In this document: positions 17,506-24,934 of the stretch, piece by piece
Layout of the letters: the number at the start of each line of letters is the position of its first letter
Position numbering within the stretch: position 1 is the stretch's first letter
NCBI RefSeq assembly: GCF_900167025.1
Contig: NZ_FUXC01000001.1
Coordinates: forward strand, 124,001-188,000
Reading direction: 5' to 3'
Origin: Treponema berlinense
Lineage (GTDB): Bacteria > Spirochaetota > Spirochaetia > Treponematales > Treponemataceae
Length of the DNA stretch: 64,000 nt
The notes under the pieces: generated by a model
Databases searched by the model: none
The model's input: only the letters and a program-made list of their open reading frames with translations
What the model was told of the DNA's origin: nothing
Made by a program: the position numbers and the translations under genes

Positions 17506-17569
17506 ATTGTTTTAAGCTGGAGATGTTTGTTTAAGGAATTCCTGAAAATAAAAAGCTGGAATGTCCTGA

Positions 17570-17589
17570 TATAATTTTCCAAAACGAGG
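17570..17589 (+). promoter_or_regulatory. Extended -10 promoter and ribosome site of the second barrel gene
   Basis: TGATATAAT (TG at 17567-17568, TATAAT at 17570-17575) with no good -35; GAGGA at 17586-17590 is 6 nt before the ATG at 17596. Confidence 0.45.
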
Positions 17590-17595
17590 ATTTTT

Positions 17596-19425
17596 ATGAA
17601 AAAAGTTTTGCTTTCTGCAGTTTTACTCGCAGATTTGTTCTGTTCATTTGCCCAGGTAAGTGTAGATCCGACGGACAGATTTTATTCTCAAGCCCAGGGC
17701 TGGGAATTAAAAGGCTATATTTCGGCTCTTCCGCAGATTCGTCCTTATCCTTCAAACCTTATAAAATCTATTCTCGAAGAAGTTATAGACAAGGGCGACA
17801 AACTTGACCGCGAATTTGCGCTTTATGAATATGAAAGAATTTTCGGAAAATCTTTGAATCTTTATGTTGCTGGCGACGGAGAATACAAGGCTTCGCAAAA
17901 CCTGACGGAAGAAACCGACAAAGGAACAAAAAATGTAAAGGGCGAGGGCGGAATTGCCGGAGAAATAGTTTTTAATCCGTATATTTCTGCTGGCTACGAC
18001 CTTGGAATGTATGCGGAAGTTACAGATTACGAAGATATTGCTCCTCTTTACAAAAACAAGGCTCCGGATTCAGTGTTTGACTCTTCAAGCATTGGACCGA
18101 TTGCTCTTTACCTTGACTGGAACACAAACGTTGCTGTCGGCACAAATGAATATTATGCAATTGCCGGACTTAGCAAAACAGGCTACGGTTCATTTTTGAA
18201 CGACGGACTTGCCCTTAACGACACTTCTTTTCATTCTGCAAACCTTATTATGAACGTAACCAGAAAAAAGTGGAGTTATTCTTCTGTTTTTGAAATTATT
18301 GGCGCGACGACGAACAATCCTTATGAATACAGCGACCACAGCGACGGAAAATACCTTTCGTTTCATTCTATAAACTACCGCTTTAATGATTTTATCAATG
18401 TTTCTTATTACGAGAACATTGTTTTTGGTCCGAATATGAACATTTCGTATCTTTTTCCTGTTCCGTACATGCCGATTCAGAATATTGGAGGCGCAAATGA
18501 CAATTTGCAAATGGGACTTGTGCTCAATATAAAACCAGCAAACGGACTTTTGTGGTCGACAGATATTTTTGTTGATGATATTGAAGTGAACGACATTGTA
18601 AAACTTAATTTTGACACAAAAATCCGCGTGGCAGGGCAGACAGGACTTGTTTTTGCTCCGTCAAACACATCTTGCAAAAAAATCGGACTTAATTACCAGA
18701 TTGTTTTGCCTTATATTTATGCACACTGGGAATACGGAAGCGATGATTCGGGAGAAATTTCCGGGGCTACTGCAAACCGCCAGAATTACACGAACGCAGG
18801 AGTGAATATTGGTTCTGCGCTAGATCCTAACTCCGACAAGGTTTCGTTTTATGCGCAATTTTCTCCAAAGCCGTTTATGAGATTTGGTTTTGCAACGAAT
18901 TTTATCCGCCATGCAAATTCGGCGGAAGCATTTGACGATGACGACGCGGCGGAATATGTTCTTGCAAAAGAGGGCCAGTATGTGACAGACGGCTCTGCCT
19001 ACATGCACCAGATGTTTTCTGACCCGGACGGAACTTCTGGAACACACGTCGATCAGGCCTGGGAAAATCTCGGATTTATGACTTCAGACCACAAGATGGC
19101 TGTAATGCAGGCTGGACTTACAGCCGAGATTGACCTTCCAAAGACAAGAGGCGGACAGCTTACTTTCCTTGCAGGCTACACCTTTGAATATGTAAAAAAT
19201 TCCGGAGTCAATAAAAATATTTATAAGGGCGGAACCTTTACTTGGGATTATAAGACAGAATCTGATGGTAGCAAGACTTATTATCTTAATGGTGAAAAGA
19301 TCGAAAAAACAGAACTTTATGCAAAAGCTAAGGAAGAAGCAGCTAAGCAAAAGAGCGAATGGATTGAAAATTTAACCGACAGGGTAAATCACTATTTTAC
19401 GCTCGGTTTTAGATATACGTACTAG
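17596..19425 (+). CDS. Predicted outer-membrane beta-barrel protein, paralogue-like
   Basis: Signal peptide MKKVLLSAVLLADLFCSFAQ, then a short helical region (WELKGYISALPQIRPYP..., about residues 35-85) and a long beta-rich body ending in the aromatic YTY expected of an outer-membrane barrel C-terminus. The WxxxGxI...LP..RPYP pattern resembles the N-terminal domain of Wzi-type barrels. It shares this layout, not close sequence, with the gene before it. A Lys/Glu-rich loop (TELYAKAKEEAAKQK) near residue 580 is probably surface or periplasmic. Function unknown. Confidence 0.6.
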   Translation: MKKVLLSAVLLADLFCSFAQVSVDPTDRFYSQAQGWELKGYISALPQIRPYPSNLIKSILEEVIDKGDKLDREFALYEYERIFGKSLNLYVAGDGEYKASQNLTEETDKGTKNVKGEGGIAGEIVFNPYISAGYDLGMYAEVTDYEDIAPLYKNKAPDSVFDSSSIGPIALYLDWNTNVAVGTNEYYAIAGLSKTGYGSFLNDGLALNDTSFHSANLIMNVTRKKWSYSSVFEIIGATTNNPYEYSDHSDGKYLSFHSINYRFNDFINVSYYENIVFGPNMNISYLFPVPYMPIQNIGGANDNLQMGLVLNIKPANGLLWSTDIFVDDIEVNDIVKLNFDTKIRVAGQTGLVFAPSNTSCKKIGLNYQIVLPYIYAHWEYGSDDSGEISGATANRQNYTNAGVNIGSALDPNSDKVSFYAQFSPKPFMRFGFATNFIRHANSAEAFDDDDAAEYVLAKEGQYVTDGSAYMHQMFSDPDGTSGTHVDQAWENLGFMTSDHKMAVMQAGLTAEIDLPKTRGGQLTFLAGYTFEYVKNSGVNKNIYKGGTFTWDYKTESDGSKTYYLNGEKIEKTELYAKAKEEAAKQKSEWIENLTDRVNHYFTLGFRYTY

Positions 19426-19433
19426 AACCGGGG

Positions 19434-19504
19434 CGTTGCGGGGTGTCCCCGCAGAGAGGGGAGCGGCTTACGAAGTTTGCCGCGAGGGGAGAGACTTCTC
19501 CCCT
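19434..19504. repeat. GC-rich element with three hairpins
   Basis: Between two convergent genes. GCGGGG-TGT-CCCCGC (19438-19452), GCGGC...GCCGC (19463-19483) and AGGGGAGA-GACT-TCTCCCCT (19485-19504, perfect 8 bp stem). GC content contrasts with the AT-rich surroundings. No T-run of terminator type follows on the plus strand. Probably a dispersed treponemal repeat. Confidence 0.6.
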
Positions 19505-19537
19505 TATAAACTTAAAAGCTTAGATTTTCGAGGAAAT

Positions 19538-20782
19538 TTATTTTTCCCTTGGAATCAAGACTGCGTGGTCTTTTGAAAGTTTTTCTGTATTTTCTTTTGT
19601 TCCCCAGTTTTGAGCAACAAATCCTGTGGCTTCAAATCTCATAAGTTCCCTGTTGTTGAACGCTTCTTCGATAAGAGAGTCGACCTCGAGGCTTTTGAAA
19701 ATTTCCTGGGCTTCGTCAAGCGGGGCGCGCAGAACTGGATGTTTTGGACTGAAAAGCACGCAGCAGTCTTCGTAAGGCAGGATTGAAGTTTCGTAAGTGC
19801 CGATTTCTCTTGCTGTTGCAATGATTTCTTCTTTGTCCAGACCAACGAGCGGTCTTAAAAGCGGAAGTCCGCAGGCAGATTCGGTCACAGCCATATTTTC
19901 GACCGTCTGGCTTGCAACTTGACCGAGGCTTTCGCCGGTGATAAGGCAGTCAGCGCCGATTCTTTTTGCGAGCATAGTTGCAACTTTCATCATGCACATG
20001 CGGAGCATAAGAGTTGTATAATTTTCTGGAGATTTTTTCTTAATCTGCATTTGAACCTGCGTAAAAGGAATTGTGTTCAAGTGCAGCCTTATTCCATAGC
20101 CGCTTACAATTTCCGCAAGTTTTTCGACTTTTTTCTGTGCTTCCTCGGAAGTGTAAGGATATGAGTGAAAATAAACGCATTCAACCGTCATTCCGCGGCG
20201 AATCATTCTGTAACCGGCAACCGGACTGTCAAGACCGCCGCTCAAAAGTAAAAGTCCTTTACCCGAACAGCCGACAGGAAGTCCACGGCAGCCTTTTTTT
20301 GAATCCGAATAAACGTAAACTTTGTCGCGCACTTCTACAGTAAAAATAACGTCCGGCGAATGAACGTCTACGTCGAGAAGTTTTTGTTCGTAGACTAGAT
20401 TTCCGGCTTCGCGCATAATTCCGTAACTGTCAAGTTCAAAACTTTTGTCGCTTCGTTTTGCTTCGATTTTAAATGTTTTGGCACCGCGTTTTTTTTCTGA
20501 TTCTGCAAGTTCCAGAACTTTTTTTTGAATTGATTCAATGTTTTTGCCGCAGACTTCGGCCTTTGCCCAGCCTGTGATTCCTGTCAAATGGTTAAGTGTA
20601 AATTCAACGGCAGGACAGGCGCTTTCATCACATTCAATATAAAGCCTTCCAAAATTTAAGTGAACTTTTGCTTCGACCGACAGAAGATAAGATTTTGCGT
20701 TTTGAACCAAAAGCTTTTCAAATGATTTTAAATTGGAGCCTTTTAAAGTAAGCTCGCCAAGTTTTCCTAAATATGTAACCAT
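19538..20782 (-). CDS. thiI: tRNA 4-thiouridine synthase ThiI (no rhodanese domain)
   Basis: Activates U8 of tRNA for sulfur insertion, and in some species passes sulfur to thiamine synthesis. Order: ferredoxin-like and THUMP domains (residues about 1-160), PP-loop SGGLDSPV (181-188) and the C-terminal AANH part with EDCCVLFSPKHP. There is no rhodanese extension, like the short Bacillus form. ATG 20782 is preferred to ATG 20818 because MVTYLGKLGELTLKG matches the family N-terminus; no ribosome site precedes it, but a minus-strand TATATT (20789-20794) ends 6 nt away. Confidence 0.9.
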   Translation of the reverse strand: MVTYLGKLGELTLKGSNLKSFEKLLVQNAKSYLLSVEAKVHLNFGRLYIECDESACPAVEFTLNHLTGITGWAKAEVCGKNIESIQKKVLELAESEKKRGAKTFKIEAKRSDKSFELDSYGIMREAGNLVYEQKLLDVDVHSPDVIFTVEVRDKVYVYSDSKKGCRGLPVGCSGKGLLLLSGGLDSPVAGYRMIRRGMTVECVYFHSYPYTSEEAQKKVEKLAEIVSGYGIRLHLNTIPFTQVQMQIKKKSPENYTTLMLRMCMMKVATMLAKRIGADCLITGESLGQVASQTVENMAVTESACGLPLLRPLVGLDKEEIIATAREIGTYETSILPYEDCCVLFSPKHPVLRAPLDEAQEIFKSLEVDSLIEEAFNNRELMRFEATGFVAQNWGTKENTEKLSKDHAVLIPREK

Positions 20783-20958
20783 AAAATCAATATAACAGAA
20801 AAAAAAATCTTGTTCCATTAAAAATTGTTCCGGTAAGGTTTTGAAGTTTTTTCAATTTTTATATCCGATTTTCAAGACTTGTGAAATCTTTTGTCTTGTG
20901 AAATCTTTTTTTTGCGATGTATTTTTTTGAATTTTGTGCTATTCTTCCGTAGGAGGTA

Positions 20959-21058
20959 GATAAAAATTACATCCTTGTAATTTTTATCATTGCAGTTTGC
21001 TCAAGCAAAGCTTTCACAAACTGTGATTCTTGCCATCCGTGGCTCGCCGCTAACGCGG
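20959..21058 (+). repeat. Structured leader or dispersed repeat before the C_GCAxxG_C_C gene
   Basis: In the 294 bp between the divergent thiI and the next gene. A perfect 12 bp stem (20959-20970 / 20977-20988, 6 nt loop), CAGTTTG/CAAACTG (20993-20999 / 21017-21023) and CCGC-TAAC-GCGG (21047-21058) stand in series, ending just before the GGAGG ribosome site. A second GGAGG (20952-20956) lies before the first hairpin. Either a 5' regulatory leader or an intergenic repeat; sequence alone does not decide. Confidence 0.45.
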
Positions 21059-21076
21059 AGTTTTATAGGAGGCATA

Positions 21077-21463
21077 ATGAATTTAGAAGAACGCGCTCAA
21101 AAAGCGGCTGAATTAAAGGCGACTGGACAATGCAACTGCACTCAGTCGGTGCTGAAAGTTTTTGAAGACACTCTTCCGCTTTCTTCTGACGATTTGATGA
21201 AAAGCGGTGCTGGTTTTGCCGCCGGAATGGGCTGTATGGAAGCCACATGCGGCGCCTTAATCGGAGCCGTAATGGTTGCAGGTTTTTTGACTGGAGGAAA
21301 AGGAACTCCAGTTGCCGCAAAAAAAATACTTTCGGACTTTAAGGAAAAATGCGGCGCAACTCTCTGCCGTGAGCTAAAAGGCCTTTCAACAGGAAAAGTT
21401 CTTTGCGAATGTCCTGACTGCTGCAAAAACGCGGTTCTTTCGCTTAAAGAGCTTGTTGATTAA
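21077..21463 (+). CDS. C_GCAxxG_C_C family redox-type protein
   Basis: A 128-residue cysteine-rich protein: CNC near residue 17, GMGCMEATCGALIGAVMV (the GCAxxG-like core) and C..C...C..C groups toward the end (CGATLCRELKG, CECPDCC). The family is annotated by this pattern and is often linked to redox or metal chemistry, with no proven reaction. ATG 21077 is chosen because AGGAGG lies 5-6 nt upstream; the longer frame from 20990 runs through the hairpins of the leader. Confidence 0.8.
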   Translation: MNLEERAQKAAELKATGQCNCTQSVLKVFEDTLPLSSDDLMKSGAGFAAGMGCMEATCGALIGAVMVAGFLTGGKGTPVAAKKILSDFKEKCGATLCRELKGLSTGKVLCECPDCCKNAVLSLKELVD

Positions 21464-21488
21464 AAAAATGAATTACAAAAATGTGGAC

Positions 21489-21528
21489 AAGGCATCAGTT
21501 TGAAAAAATCATCTGATGCCTTTTTTTT
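21489..21528 (+). terminator. Intrinsic terminator
   Basis: AAGGCATCAG (21489-21498) pairs with CTGATGCCTT (21513-21522) and is followed by T residues to 21528; it ends the C_GCAxxG_C_C transcript. Confidence 0.9.
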
Positions 21529-21553
21529 GTTTTTACATGTCAAAACTTTTTGC

Positions 21554-21586
21554 TTGTCAAAATGACATATTTTGTGATAATGTCAT
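21554..21586 (+). promoter_or_regulatory. Promoter and inverted repeat before the acyl-CoA synthetase gene
   Basis: TTGTCA (21554-21559), 16 bp spacer, GATAAT (21576-21581). An inverted repeat ATGACAT/ATGTCAT (21562-21568 / 21580-21586) brackets the -10. The ATG (21593) is 11 nt past the -10 without a ribosome site. Confidence 0.45.
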
Positions 21587-21592
21587 ATTATT

Positions 21593-23572
21593 ATGATTGA
21601 AAAAATTTTCCCTGATACTACATTTGACAAAACACTCGGAAAAAACCTTCCGATTCTTCTTAGAGAAAAAACTAAAAAAAATCCGAACTTGACTTTGCAG
21701 GCCGTAAAGAACAAGAGCGGAGTTTTTGTCCGCTACAGTTATTCCCAAGTTTATCAGCATGTTCTCGAAATGGCGCACAGCCTTAAAAAACTCGGAATTA
21801 AACGCGGTGAGCATGTTGGACTTATGAGCGACAACCGCCGCGAATGGCTCATTGCCGACTATGCGCTTTTAACTCTCGGCGCAATCGACGTTCCTCGTGG
21901 ATGCGATTCAATGGGCGTTGAAATTCGCTTTATCCTGAATTTTACCGAATGTAAGGTAAGTTTTTTTGAAAACGGCAGACAGCTTGAAAAAGTTCTCGAA
22001 AAAGTCGAGGAAGTCCCTCTTTTAAAGACAGCTGTTCTTTTTGACTATCCGGATGAAAAACTTATTGAAAAGGCAAAATCTCTCGGAATTGAAGTCGTAA
22101 ACTACCACTTTTTGGAAAGTTCTGGTGTGGAAATTACAAAAGAGGAATGGAAAGAGCTCGAAGACTCAATGGAAACTATTTCTCCGGACGATACGGCGAC
22201 GATTATTTTTACTTCCGGCACGACAGGCGTTCCAAAGGGAGTTCAGCTTACTCACGACAATTTTATTGCACAGTGCGAAGTTGCCCATCACTGTCTTGGA
22301 CTTATGCAGAGAGGAGACATGTGGCTTACGGTTCTTCCAATCTGGCACAGTTTTGAGCGCGCATTCTGCTATATGGTCGTTGCAATGGAAGGCGGATTTG
22401 CCTATTCAAAGCCGATTGTTTCCGTAATGCTCAGCGACATGGCTCTTATTCAGCCTCAATGGATGAATGCCGTTCCACGCCTTTGGGAGTCGGTTGCGCA
22501 GGGACTTTTCCGCGAAATCAAAAAACAGAGCGGAATCCGTCAGTGGGAATTCAACACGGCGGTATTTATCGGCAAACAGTTTTACAAGGCAAAAGAACTT
22601 GTTTTTGGCTTAAGATGCCGCTATCACTGGTATCCGCGCTTTTTGGACACCTTGCTCGGAATTCTTCCGTATATTATCTTATGGATTCCTCGTTTTGTAG
22701 CCGAAAAACTTGTTTTTAAAAAATTGCGTGCAAAATTTGGCGGAAAAATGCGTGCCGCGATTTCTGGCGGAGGCGCGCTTCAGCCTTCTACCGAAAGTTT
22801 TTTCCATGCAATCGGATTTAAACTTATGGAAGGCTACGGCATGACAGAAACATCTCCGGTTCTTTCAGTTTGCAATTCAAAAAAGCCGCGTTCAAACAAT
22901 GTCGGCCAGATTTTTCCGAGCAACGAGGTCAAAATCGTAAAAGAAAAAAACGGACAGCCGGTTGATTCAAAACCTCTCAAACCGGGCAAACGCGGTCTTG
23001 TAATGGTAAAAGGCCGTCAGGTAATGAAAGGATACTACAAGCGTCCTGATTTGACGGCAAAAATTATCGATAAAGACGGCTGGCTCAACACAGGCGACCT
23101 CGGCATGATAAGCTGCGACAAGGAATTAAAAATCGTCGGCCGTGCAAAAGACACGATTGTCCTTCTTGGCGGCGAAAACATCGAGCCTGTTGTAATCGAA
23201 AATGCAGTAAACGCCTCACCGCTTGTTGAACGCTGCGTTGTTCTTGGACAGGATCAAAAATACATAGCAGCGCTTATTTGTCCAGACCAGGCAAATGTAA
23301 TCGCTTACGCAGAGGAAAACTCAATTTTTTACGACAATTACGAGAATCTTCTCGAAACAAACGAAATTCAAAATGTTTTCCGCACAGAAATCGACATGCG
23401 CGTAAATGCAAAAACTGGTTTCCGTACCTGTGAACGCATTTTTAAGTTCGGACTTTTGCACCAGAGTTTCCAGCTCGGAAAAGAAATCAACGCAAAGCAC
23501 GAACTTATGCGCCATTCAATTTCCGAAATCTACAAAAAAGAAATCAAAAAACTGTTTTCCGAAAAAAAATAG
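21593..23572 (+). CDS. Long-chain acyl-CoA synthetase (AMP-forming)
   Basis: Activates fatty acids to acyl-CoA through an acyl-AMP. The 659 residues carry the AMP-binding signature TIIFTSGTTGVPKGVQLTHDN, the GYGMTETSPV motif, and the hinge and C-terminal GWLNTGDLG...GRAKDTIVLLGGENIEP. A hydrophobic stretch near residues 360-375 (LGILPYIILWIPRFVAEK) may dock it to the membrane. Treponemes take up host lipids, so use of exogenous fatty acids is a reasonable inference. The N-terminus agrees with the family, which supports the ATG despite the missing ribosome site. Confidence 0.9.
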   Translation: MIEKIFPDTTFDKTLGKNLPILLREKTKKNPNLTLQAVKNKSGVFVRYSYSQVYQHVLEMAHSLKKLGIKRGEHVGLMSDNRREWLIADYALLTLGAIDVPRGCDSMGVEIRFILNFTECKVSFFENGRQLEKVLEKVEEVPLLKTAVLFDYPDEKLIEKAKSLGIEVVNYHFLESSGVEITKEEWKELEDSMETISPDDTATIIFTSGTTGVPKGVQLTHDNFIAQCEVAHHCLGLMQRGDMWLTVLPIWHSFERAFCYMVVAMEGGFAYSKPIVSVMLSDMALIQPQWMNAVPRLWESVAQGLFREIKKQSGIRQWEFNTAVFIGKQFYKAKELVFGLRCRYHWYPRFLDTLLGILPYIILWIPRFVAEKLVFKKLRAKFGGKMRAAISGGGALQPSTESFFHAIGFKLMEGYGMTETSPVLSVCNSKKPRSNNVGQIFPSNEVKIVKEKNGQPVDSKPLKPGKRGLVMVKGRQVMKGYYKRPDLTAKIIDKDGWLNTGDLGMISCDKELKIVGRAKDTIVLLGGENIEPVVIENAVNASPLVERCVVLGQDQKYIAALICPDQANVIAYAEENSIFYDNYENLLETNEIQNVFRTEIDMRVNAKTGFRTCERIFKFGLLHQSFQLGKEINAKHELMRHSISEIYKKEIKKLFSEKK

Positions 23573-23590
23573 ACAAAACAGTTTTTAATT

Positions 23591-23710
23591 CAGGGCGTTC
23601 CCTTGCAAAACTAAAGTTTTGCAAGGGGCAGGCTATTCGCACTTCACCGTCTTCGCGGTTCATTCCTTCACTTCGTTTCGGAACTGCTCCGCAGGTGCTC
23701 CTATCCTTAA
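23591..23710. repeat. Intergenic repeat-like element with a 13 bp hairpin
   Basis: In the 240 bp between the acyl-CoA synthetase gene and the next gene. A perfect 13 bp inverted repeat (23600-23612 / 23615-23627, 2 nt loop, arm CCCTTGCAAAACT) is followed by a run of short TTCAC/TTCGC motifs to about 23710. It has the composition of the other GC-rich elements in the window. The hairpin could block transcription but lacks a T-run. Not coding. Confidence 0.5.
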
Positions 23711-23812
23711 CGCAGAAAAATCAGGCAAAATTTTACACAAACCGTTCTGGCAAAAATCTTTTGGCATCAACTTCTTATAGAAAAATTCTTTTTTTTTATT
23801 TATAATTTTTTT

Positions 23813-24868
23813 GTGAAGAAAGTTATTTTTCTTTTGTTTTTTTTTGCCGTTGTTTTTTCTTCTTTTGGACGCGACTATTCTCATTTTTCAGAATATTCTT
23901 CGGAAGTTCCGGCCTTGCTTGAAGGCGTTTGGCAGGGCAGCGACAGGCTTTTGCTTTTTTCCGGAAAAAATTCCTCTTTTGCCTGCGTTCTTCGTGTCTT
24001 TTATCAATGGTATGACGACCGTGCCGCAGAAAGCGGACAGTTTGCCCAAATTTCAAGCCGGGACAGAAACAATACGGGCGCAATTCATCCGGAAAACATC
24101 TCGATAGACTTTAAGACGATTTTTGAAAATTCCTCAAAAACGGCGGCTGCATTTGAGTTAAGGATAAAATATCCTGCGCTAAAGGATTATGTTTATATTC
24201 CTCTTGCTGTCGTCGACGGAAAAATCTTCCTTAATTTTTTTATACGCGAAGCCTTTTATGAAAACCCTGTTCTTGCAGGCGAAAATTTTAATCAGGAAAA
24301 TCTACTGTCAAAAAGTAATTTTTCTGTTTTAGATACGGAAGTTTTTTTCTTAAAAGATTTTTCCGCTGCTTCCGGAATTACTATTTCGCCTCCTGTTATA
24401 AAAAACGAGCTTTTAAGTTATGTCGTGGACGGCAAGAATTTTTATCCTGTTCGTTACTGGCTTTCTCAAATGGAAGAATCCGAAGACCGTGCCGAACTTT
24501 TTGATGGAAAAAAAACATTCAGCCTTCCAAAATTTATTCAGGCTGCCGGAAACCTTTATACCTGCACAACGGGACGAAGTTCAAAAATCCGCAACGTAAA
24601 AAAAATTGAAAATTTTCCAGTTAATTTTATTGCTGATGATGACAAAAAAATTTACGCTTATGGAAAAGAATATCTTGTCTATGTTCCAGGAACTGGAAAT
24701 TATGAGCAGATTTTAAATATTGCTGAAAAAAACAATCAGCGCCGCCATCCGCCTTCAGCTCCGATTTTTCCTGTCAAAGAGCCTGAATTCCGCTGGAAAG
24801 AGATTTCCGACATTGAAGTTTATGATGTGCGTACTTGGTCAAAACGTAACCTTGATATTCATAAATAA
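23813..24868 (+). CDS. Secreted or periplasmic hypothetical protein
   Basis: No family recognised. A GTG start is followed by a signal peptide (KKVIFLLFFFAVVFSSFG) and a soluble body of about 330 residues. It begins with a small beta motif LLEGVWQGSDRLLLFSGKNSSF, a W-G...L..-G type also seen in the secreted hypothetical at 39838-40725 (SGIWSGEPFTDKIVILRGGRGF), so the two may share a treponemal domain. The rest is mixed, with Lys/Asn-rich loops. It lies upstream of ileS with a 66 bp gap. No lipobox. Confidence 0.6.
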   Translation: MKKVIFLLFFFAVVFSSFGRDYSHFSEYSSEVPALLEGVWQGSDRLLLFSGKNSSFACVLRVFYQWYDDRAAESGQFAQISSRDRNNTGAIHPENISIDFKTIFENSSKTAAAFELRIKYPALKDYVYIPLAVVDGKIFLNFFIREAFYENPVLAGENFNQENLLSKSNFSVLDTEVFFLKDFSAASGITISPPVIKNELLSYVVDGKNFYPVRYWLSQMEESEDRAELFDGKKTFSLPKFIQAAGNLYTCTTGRSSKIRNVKKIENFPVNFIADDDKKIYAYGKEYLVYVPGTGNYEQILNIAEKNNQRRHPPSAPIFPVKEPEFRWKEISDIEVYDVRTWSKRNLDIHK

Positions 24869-24934
24869 TTGTATAAAATGCCAAAAATCATTATACTCGA
24901 TAAATAAACTACAACAAAAAGAGGGCAGACGACT

